NCBI GenBank assembly: GCA_040349255.1
Contig: JBEQUE010000121.1
Span: 24,471-88,470 of the forward strand
From: DATMER01 sp040349255
GTDB taxonomy: Bacteria > Acidobacteriota > Thermoanaerobaculia > Multivoradales > UBA5704
Reading direction: 5' to 3'
Length of the DNA stretch: 64,000 nt
Made by a program: the position numbers and the translations under genes. Position 1 is the first letter of the stretch; each line of letters starts with the position of its first letter. Below, one piece after another: positions 59,601 to 64,000 of the stretch. The notes below the pieces were generated by a model that searched no databases, was not told where the DNA came from, and saw nothing but the letters and a program-made list of their open reading frames with translations.

Positions 59601-62600
59601 GACGGACGACCGCCACGGCCTGGCCGCTGTAGTAGGCCGTCAGCTCCTCGGGCCGGTACTCCGGGTTGCCGCTGGTCGAGGTCTCCAGGAGGTTGTTGCC
59701 CGGCAGGCCGCCGCCCGGTCCGCCCGAGCGGAGCTGGATCGTGCCCTCGAAGATGCGGCTCTGGTAGGCGGTCTCCGTCAGTTGCACGTACTCCTGGTCG
59801 TGGCTGTACCGGCTCTCCACCCGCACGGTGGGCGAGCTGCCGTAGGTGCTCATGAAGACCCGCAACCGGGCGAGGCCGCCTTCCAGGACCTCGAACGTGG
59901 TGATGCCGGCCTCGTCGATGAACTCGACCGAGGAGTAGTCGATCGTCGCCCGGTCCGCCGAGGTCGTCGAGCCCGTCCAGTCGGTGTGGACCGCCTCGAT
60001 CTCCTCATTGACGTTGGACTGCAGCTTGCCGTCGCCCGGGTTCGGGTAGGTCTGGCCGTAGGAGCTCGTCTCCAGCGGCAGCGAGCCCGCGAAGATGCCG
60101 CTGTCGCGCGTGGTTTCGAGCAGCGTGACCGTCTCCTGGTCGCCGGTGAAGAGAGACCTCGCCGTGACCTGCACCGTGTCGTAGAGGCCCGGCCGGTCGG
60201 CGGTGTGGTCCTCCACCCGGATGTACGCCCGCGAGCCGGACGCGTAGGACTCCACCGGGTTGCCGTAGGCGTCGACGAACCACGTCCGCGAGCTGATCGT
60301 GCCGATCGTCGCCACCGCGCCGTTGTACTCGGCGCGCAGCGTGTCGTACTCGTGCGGCGTGCCGGGGTCCTGCACCGTGGTCAGCCAGCCGTCGTTCGGC
60401 TGCAGGGTCGAGACCCGCAGCGGGATCGAGCCCGTGAACACGCCCGTGGCGGGGCCGGTCTCGATCAGGGTGAGCTGCTCGACGTCCGGTCCGAGCGTGG
60501 TGCGCAGCGTCACCGTCAGGCTGTCGGCCGCGGACGACTGGTTGGCGAAGAAGGAGGCCACCTGCACGTAGGCGCGCGACCCTTCCAGGTAGACCTCGGC
60601 CGGCTGGCCGGCGGTACCGGCGGCATTCACGAACAGCACCGTGGCGCCGGTGATCGCGGCCTGCGCCACCGTCGCGTTGGGCGTGGTCATGTTGCCGTGC
60701 CGCGCCTCGATCGTCAGGCCGGGCTGCACCTGGAGCGTGCCGTTCGAGTTGGCCGGCGTTCCGGCTCCGGTCGGGATCGAGCCCTCATAGAGGTTCGTGT
60801 CGTAGCCGGTCTCGGTCAGGGTGACGCTCTCGACGTCGCCGTTGGACGCCTGCACGTTCACCTGGACGGTGCCCCGGACGAGCGGATCGTCGAGGTTGTG
60901 ATCCTCGACCCGCACGCCGGCGCGCTCGCCCACCGCGAAGCTCGACACCACCTGGCCGAAGCCGTCGATGAACCGCACCCGCGACGGACGGACAATCGCC
61001 ACGGCCTGGCCGCTGTAGTAGGCCGTCAGCTCTTCGGGCCGGTACTCCGGGTTGCCGCTGGTCGAGGTCTCCAGGATGTTGTTGCCCTGCAGGCCGCCGC
61101 CCGGTCCGCCCGAGCGGAGCTGGATCGTGCCCTCGAAGATGTGGCTCTGGTAGGTGGTCTCCGTCAGTTGCACGTACTCCCGATCCTGGCCGTACCGGCT
61201 CTCCACCCGCACGGAGGGCGGGCTGCTGTAGGGGCTGCTGAAGAGGTCGTACAGCCGCACCCGGGCGAGGCCGCCTTCCAGCACCTCGAAGGTGGTGATT
61301 CCGGCCTCGTCGACGAACTCGACCGAGGCGTAGTCGATCGTCGCCCGGTCCGTCGAGGTCGTCGCGCCCGTCCAGTCGGTGTGGGCGGCCTCGATCTCCT
61401 CCCCCGCGTCCGACTGCAGCTTGCCGTCGCCCGGGTAGGGATAGGTCTGGCCGTAGGAGCTCGTCTCCAGCGGCAGAGAGCCCGCGAAGATGCCGCTGTC
61501 GCGCGTGGTTTCGAGCAGCGCGACCGTCTCCTGGTCGCCGAGGAAGAGAGACCGCACCGTCACCTGCACCGTGTCGTAGAGACCCGGCCGGTCGGCCGTG
61601 TGATCCTCCACCCGGAGGAACAGCCGCGAGCCGCGCGCGTAGGACTCCACCGGGTTGCCGGCGGCGTCCACGAACCAGGTCCGCGAGCTGATCGTGCCGA
61701 CGGTCGCCACCGCGCCGTTGTATTCGGCGCGCAGCGTGTCGTACTCGTGCGGCGTGCCGGCGTCCTGCACCGTGGTCAGCCAGCCGTCGTTCGGCTGCAT
61801 GGTCGAGACCCGCAGCGGGATCGAGCCCGTGAACACGCCCGTGGCGCCGCCGGTCTCGGTCAGGGTCAAGAATTCGACGTCCGGACCGAGCGTGGTGCGC
61901 AGCGTCACCGTAACGCTGTCCACCCCGGACGACTGGTTGGCGAAGAAGTCGGCCACCCGCACCCAGGCGCGGGAGCCTTCGAGGTAGACCGTGGCCGGCT
62001 GCCCTGCAGCGTCCACGAACATCACCGTGCCGCCGGTGATCGTGGCCTGCGCCACCGTCGCGTTGGGCGTGGTCGTGTTGCCGTGCCGCGCCTCGATCGT
62101 CTGGCCCGGCTGCACCTGGAGCGTGCCGTTCGAGCCGGCCGGCGATCCGGGTGCGGTCGCGATCGAGCCTTCGAAGACGTTCGTGTCGTAGCCGGTCTCG
62201 GTCAGCGTGACGCTCTCGGCGTCACCATTGGACGCCTGCACGTTCACCTGGACGGTCCCCCGGACGAGCGGGTCGTCGAGGTTGTGGTCCTCCACCCGCA
62301 CGCCGGCGCGCTCGCCCACCGCGAAGCTCGACACCACCTGGCCGAAGCCGTCGATGAACCGCACCCGCGACGAACGGACAATCGCCACGGCCTGGCCGCT
62401 GTAGAAGGCCGTCAGCTCCTCGGGCCGGTACTCCGGGTTGCCGCTGGTCGAGGTCTCCAGGAGGTTGTTGCCCGGCAGGCCGCCGCCCGGACCGCCCGAG
62501 CGGAGCTGGATCGTGCCCTCGAAGATGTGGCTCTGGTAGGTGGTCTCCGCCAGTTGCACGTACTCCTGGTCGTCGCCGTACCGGCTCTCCACCCGCACGT

Positions 62601-63855
62601 AGGTCGGGCCGCTGCCTCCATTGGAAAGCGGATCGAACACCCGCAGCCGGGCGACGCCGCCTTCCAGGACCTCGAAGGTGGTGACTCCGGCCTCGTCGAT
62701 GAACTCGACCGAGGCGTAGTCGATCGTCGCCTTGTCCGACGACGCCGTCGCGCCGGTCCAGTCGGTGTGGACCGCCTCGATCTCCTCCCCCGCGTCCGAC
62801 TGCAGCTTGCCGTCGCCCGGGTAGGGATAGGTCTGGCCGTAGGAGCTCGTCTCCAGCGGCAGCGAGCCCGCGAAGATGCCGCTGTCGCGCGTGGTCTCGA
62901 GCAGCGTGACCGTCTCCTGGTCGCCGATGGAGAGCGAGCGCAGCGTGACCTGCACCGTGTCGTAGAGGCCCGGCCGGTCGGCGGTGTGGTCCTCCACCCG
63001 GATGTACGCCCGCGAGCCGCGCGGGTAGGACTCCACCGGGTTGCCGTACGCGTCGACGAACCAGGTCCGCGAGCTGATCGTGCCCGCGGTCGCCACCGCG
63101 CCGTTGTACTCGGCGCGCAGCGTGTCGTACTCATGCGGCGTGCCGGCGTCCTGCACCGTGGTCAGCCAGCCGTCGTTGGGATTGAGGTTGGAGACCGCCA
63201 GCGGGATCGAGCCCGTGAACACGCCGGTGGCGCCGCCGGTCTCGGTCAGAGTGAGCTGCTCGACGTCCGGACCGAGCGTGGTGCGCAGCGTCACGCTCAC
63301 GCTGTCGGCCGACGAGGTCTGGTTGGCGAAGAGGTCCACCACCCGCACCCAGGCCTGGGAGCCTTCGAGGTAGACCGTGGCCGGTTTCCCGCCGATACCG
63401 TTCGCGTCCACGAACAGGACCTGGCTGCCCGAGACGGACGCCTCGACGACGCTCGCGGCCGGCGTGGTGAGGTTGCCGTGCTCGGCGTGGAGCACGTCGC
63501 CGGGGCTCACCGAGAGGCGGCTGTTCCCGAGGCCGCTGAACGGCGGCGGGTCGAGCGGGATCGAGCCTTCGAAGACGTTGGTATCGTAGCCCGTCTCGGT
63601 AAGCGTGACGCTCTCGCTATCTCCGATACCACCGGACTGCGCGCGCACGGAGACGCTGACCGTGCCGCGCACCAGCGGATCGTCGAGGTTGTGGTCCTCG
63701 ACCCGGATGCCCGCCCGCTCCCCGACCGCGAAGCTCGACACCACCCGGCCGAAGCCGTCGATGAAGCGGATGCGCGACGGCACCGTGACCGCGTGCGCCT
63801 CGGTGCCATAGCTCGCCGTCAGCTCGTCGGGCCGGTACTCCGGGCTGCCGCTGGA
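53647..63855 (-). CDS. Giant surface protein: 4 higher-order beta repeats, 13 cadherin-like repeats, LamG (5' truncated)
   Basis: The frame has no true start before the strand flips at ~63855, so the N-terminus is missing. The N-terminal ~1860 codons consist of four copies of a ~462-residue unit (each with RFIDGFGQ, then AxVYLEGSRAWVRV, FVDAxGNPVESYxRGSR and IDEAGxTTFEVLEGG modules). A partial unit follows (SRVWFLGDQGEVVTEYAVGS). Thirteen tandem ~92-residue cadherin/VCBS-like repeats come next (~54300-57920; NDAPVAxDDxAxxxEDxxV ... VLANDTDxDxDTLxVxxVTQ). A C-terminal LamG/concanavalin domain (~53650-54300) ends with YSRALTAAEARQNWL. Near-identical repeats make the assembly and exact copy number uncertain. 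It is likely an adhesin or secreted matrix protein. Confidence 0.85.
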   Translation of the reverse strand, partial: SSGSPEYRPDELTASYGTEAHAVTVPSRIRFIDGFGRVVSSFAVGERAGIRVEDHNLDDPLVRGTVSVSVRAQSGGIGDSESVTLTETGYDTNVFEGSIPLDPPPFSGLGNSRLSVSPGDVLHAEHGNLTTPAASVVEASVSGSQVLFVDANGIGGKPATVYLEGSQAWVRVVDLFANQTSSADSVSVTLRTTLGPDVEQLTLTETGGATGVFTGSIPLAVSNLNPNDGWLTTVQDAGTPHEYDTLRAEYNGAVATAGTISSRTWFVDAYGNPVESYPRGSRAYIRVEDHTADRPGLYDTVQVTLRSLSIGDQETVTLLETTRDSGIFAGSLPLETSSYGQTYPYPGDGKLQSDAGEEIEAVHTDWTGATASSDKATIDYASVEFIDEAGVTTFEVLEGGVARLRVFDPLSNGGSGPTYVRVESRYGDDQEYVQLAETTYQSHIFEGTIQLRSGGPGGGLPGNNLLETSTSGNPEYRPEELTAFYSGQAVAIVRSSRVRFIDGFGQVVSSFAVGERAGVRVEDHNLDDPLVRGTVQVNVQASNGDAESVTLTETGYDTNVFEGSIATAPGSPAGSNGTLQVQPGQTIEARHGNTTTPNATVAQATITGGTVMFVDAAGQPATVYLEGSRAWVRVADFFANQSSGVDSVTVTLRTTLGPDVEFLTLTETGGATGVFTGSIPLRVSTMQPNDGWLTTVQDAGTPHEYDTLRAEYNGAVATVGTISSRTWFVDAAGNPVESYARGSRLFLRVEDHTADRPGLYDTVQVTVRSLFLGDQETVALLETTRDSGIFAGSLPLETSSYGQTYPYPGDGKLQSDAGEEIEAAHTDWTGATTSTDRATIDYASVEFVDEAGITTFEVLEGGLARVRLYDLFSSPYSSPPSVRVESRYGQDREYVQLTETTYQSHIFEGTIQLRSGGPGGGLQGNNILETSTSGNPEYRPEELTAYYSGQAVAIVRPSRVRFIDGFGQVVSSFAVGERAGVRVEDHNLDDPLVRGTVQVNVQASNGDVESVTLTETGYDTNLYEGSIPTGAGTPANSNGTLQVQPGLTIEARHGNMTTPNATVAQAAITGATVLFVNAAGTAGQPAEVYLEGSRAYVQVASFFANQSSAADSLTVTLRTTLGPDVEQLTLIETGPATGVFTGSIPLRVSTLQPNDGWLTTVQDPGTPHEYDTLRAEYNGAVATIGTISSRTWFVDAYGNPVESYASGSRAYIRVEDHTADRPGLYDTVQVTARSLFTGDQETVTLLETTRDSGIFAGSLPLETSSYGQTYPNPGDGKLQSNVNEEIEAVHTDWTGSTTSADRATIDYSSVEFIDEAGITTFEVLEGGLARLRVFMSTYGSSPTVRVESRYSHDQEYVQLTETAYQSRIFEGTIQLRSGGPGGGLPGNNLLETSTSGNPEYRPEELTAYYSGQAVAVVRPSRVRFIDGFGQEVSSFAAGDQVGVRVEDHNLDDPLVRGTVQVNVQASNGDVESVTLTETGYDTNVYEGSIASGTGTPASGNGALQVLPGLTIEARHGNMTTPNATVAQAAITGATVLFVDAAGQPASVYLEGSRAWVRVVDVTADQTSSADSLAVTLRTTLGPDVEQLTLLETGPSTGVFTGSIPLRVSTLSPNDGWLTTVQDAGTPHEYDTLRAEHNGAVATIATLSSRTWFIDASGRPVDGYARGARAYVRVEDHTADQSAGTDTVQVTLRSLSTGDLESLTLPEVSGGGVFEGSLALETSVNGQTFPTQGDGKLQADANEEIEAVHIDWTGSTQSSDRADILYGAVEFVDPSGQITAELIEGGAARLRVFDLLASTPNSSLPTVRVSSRYGNDQEYVQLVETGYQTHVFEGTIQLRSSGPGGGLQGNNLLETSTSGNPEYRQEVVTASYINEAVAVAVPSRVWFLGDQGEVVTEYAVGSPVRVRVEDHNAGSAGQVDSVTVNLTTPTDSESVALTETGADTGIYEGSAGIDAAPGVTVTAEHGNLTTPNPTRAQAVFTDNHVPLAVNDSAQTEEVPVTIPVLANDSDPDSEPLQVASVTQGAHGAVAINGDQTVTYTPTAGFTGTDTFTYVASDPRGGRSQATVTVAVISANHPPTPAADSATTQEDQAVDIAVLANDTDPDNDTLQVVSVSVPANGTAELQPNGSVTFTPAADWNGQTSFSYTVRDPDGLTASATVTVTVTPVNDPPVANDDAASVAEDGSVIVTVKTNDTDVEGDALDVTAVTSATHGAAVLNADDTVTYTPAANYSGTDSFTYTLSDGHSGTDTATVTVTVTPANDAPVGEDDTATTQEDTPVTIDVLANDSDPDGDVLDVTYTTGVIHGYAVVNADNTITFTPAQDYSGTVTFSYAYTDGTDTGYADVTVTIESVNDAPVAVDDSTEVAEDSSATVWVLTNDSDADNDTLDVTAVTQGAHGEVVLNADDTVTYTPAADFHGSDSFTYTVSDGNGGNDTGTVTVTVVSANDAPTAADDTATMSEDTPVTVSVLANDTDIDNDTLTVSAVTQGTNGSVAILGSQVTYTPNANFHGTDSFTYTANDGNGGTDTATVTVTINPTNDAPVADDDAASVVEDDSAAVAVLGNDSDVDGDTLTVTAVTQGAHGAVAITGSTVTYTPASNYNGADAFTYTISDGNGGSDTATVTMTVTASNDALTANDDSATAAEDGSVTVNVLANDTDPENDPLTVVSVTQGTNGAVAIVGNQVTYTPNADFHGTDSFTYTASDGNGGTGGATVTVTVTPVNDAPVAGDDTASVVEDGSVTISVLGDDTDVDGDTLIVASVTQGTNGTVVIVGSSQVTYTPATNFHGTDSFTYTVSDGNGGTDTANVAVTVGAANDAPVANGDSASTSEDTAVTVNVLANDTDLDGDTLSVASVTQGANGAVTISGTQVVYTPGANYNGSDSFTYTASDGNGGSATATVTVTVTPVNDAPVAVADSASVAEDGSVSVSVLANDTDVDGDSLTLLAVTQGAHGSVAISGSQAVYTPAANYNGPDSFTYTVRDGNGGNAVGTVTVTVTGTNDAPVAVNDSASVAEDGSVVVSVRSNDSDLDGDTLTITAVTQGANGSVTHNGSTVTYTPNANFNGSNSFTYTISDGNGGTATASVAVTITPVNDPPVAVNDTATTLAEVAVTVNVRANDTDIDSPTLTVTAATQGAHGSVSISSEVGVTYTPAAGWVGPDSFTYTISDGSGGTATATVNVTVQAPARVTGNLQVLYTFYEGSGTLVHDVSGVGTPYNLTIGSASAVTWLPGALSLNTSVLVQNTANATKVINACKSSNEVTMEAWVAPDNTTQTGPAAIASIAQNTTKRDVTLGQSGTSYNGQLKTSTTGNDGTQTSTGAVATTGLTHVVYTRSSTGAVRIYVNGTQVATATLTGNLSGWSNYSLALGGEPNGARYWVGDMHLVAIYSRALTAAEARQNWLAGAN
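58185..63783 (-). repeat. ~1.39-kb higher-order tandem repeats inside the giant gene
   Basis: The landmark CCGAAGCCGTCGATGAA (complement of the FIDGFG codons) starts at 63749, 62342, 60956 and 59570, giving steps of 1407, 1386 and 1386 bp, all multiples of three. Each unit contains four ~105-120 residue beta modules. DNA identity between units is high, above 90% by eye. Confidence 0.85.
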
Positions 63856-64000
63856 GACGAGCTCCTACGGCCAGACGTACGCCTATCCGGGCGACGGCAA
63901 GCTCCAGTCGGTCATGGACGAGGAGATCGAGGCGGCCCACACCGACTGGGGAGGAGCGATCTCGACGGACCGGGCGCGCATCGTCTACTCGTCGATCGAG
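63845..64000 (+). pseudogene. Plus-strand fragment of the same repeat unit (orientation flip)
   Basis: From 63845 the plus strand reads LPLETSSYGQTYAYPGDGKL, then QSVMDEEIEAAHTDWGGAIS and TDRARIVYSSIE to the window end. This is the module seen on the minus strand at ~61330-61460 and in other units. There is no start codon and it is fused head-to-head to the giant gene, so it is a fragment created by inversion or misassembly. Confidence 0.75.

Overview
The window is a GC-rich bacterial chromosome segment, gene-dense on both strands, with many ATGA-type operon overlaps. An Acidobacteriota-like host (Thermoanaerobaculia or Polarisedimenticolia type) is my best guess. It rests on the mix of large secreted mosaic proteins (MopE-type metal-binding, IgGFc-binding, tandem Ig/cadherin-like repeats), a class I lanthipeptide precursor with an LxLNKETLRNL leader, tryptophan 2,3-dioxygenase and a mevalonate operon. 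No rRNA, tRNA, CRISPR array or complete insertion sequence was recognised.

Layout. 1-11.2 kb: a CHAT (caspase-like) protease cut by the window start, a Cys-rich partner, a membrane-anchored protein, an ankyrin protein, a transglutaminase-like protein that lacks the catalytic Cys, and a large secreted mosaic protein. 11.2-11.8 kb: a non-coding array of degenerate repeats with a period of about 20.5 bp. 12.4-16.6 kb: an MFS transporter, then a lanthipeptide precursor, an attenuator-like terminator and a LanC cyclase with no LanB in view, then a DJ-1/PfpI protein and a methyltransferase. 16.6-22.2 kb: a mosaic accessory zone holding small secreted proteins, a reprolysin-type metalloprotease, two copies of an antitoxin-like gene, a nucleotidyltransferase remnant and a VapC toxin. 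22.2-25.7 kb: a four-gene cassette for hydroxymalonyl-ACP type extender units (FkbH, acyl-CoA dehydrogenase, ACP, 3-hydroxyacyl-CoA dehydrogenase) without any polyketide synthase. 26-31 kb: a GH1-like glycosidase, a threonine dehydratase-like enzyme, an XRE regulator behind a structured promoter and attenuator, a VapBC module and an aminotransferase.

31.4-41.6 kb is one plus-strand operon-like block. It encodes prenyl diphosphate synthase, type 2 IPP isomerase, HMG-CoA reductase, mevalonate kinase, a mevalonate-(di)phosphate decarboxylase, isopentenyl phosphate kinase, a squalene/phytoene synthase, an M1 aminopeptidase lipoprotein and two CMD/AhpD-like proteins. The last of these reads through an in-frame TGA in a CxxU motif and has a good bacterial SECIS candidate, so it is probably a selenoprotein. 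The block has isopentenyl phosphate kinase but no phosphomevalonate kinase, which points to the alternative (archaeal/Chloroflexi-like) mevalonate route.

41.6-53.6 kb: MaoC hydratase, a second ~20.4-bp-period repeat array, an MFS exporter with a P450, GlsB-type membrane protein, YebC regulator, aspartyl protease with PDZ, M1 peptidase, tryptophan 2,3-dioxygenase, UDP-GlcNAc 2-epimerase and a DHA2-type MFS exporter. 53.6-63.86 kb: one giant repeat protein with four ~1.39-kb higher-order repeats, 13 cadherin-like repeats and a C-terminal LamG domain. At about 63.85 kb its coding strand flips, which marks an inversion breakpoint or an assembly chimera. A ~54-bp palindromic element recurs at 34.85, 47.74 and 50.94 kb.
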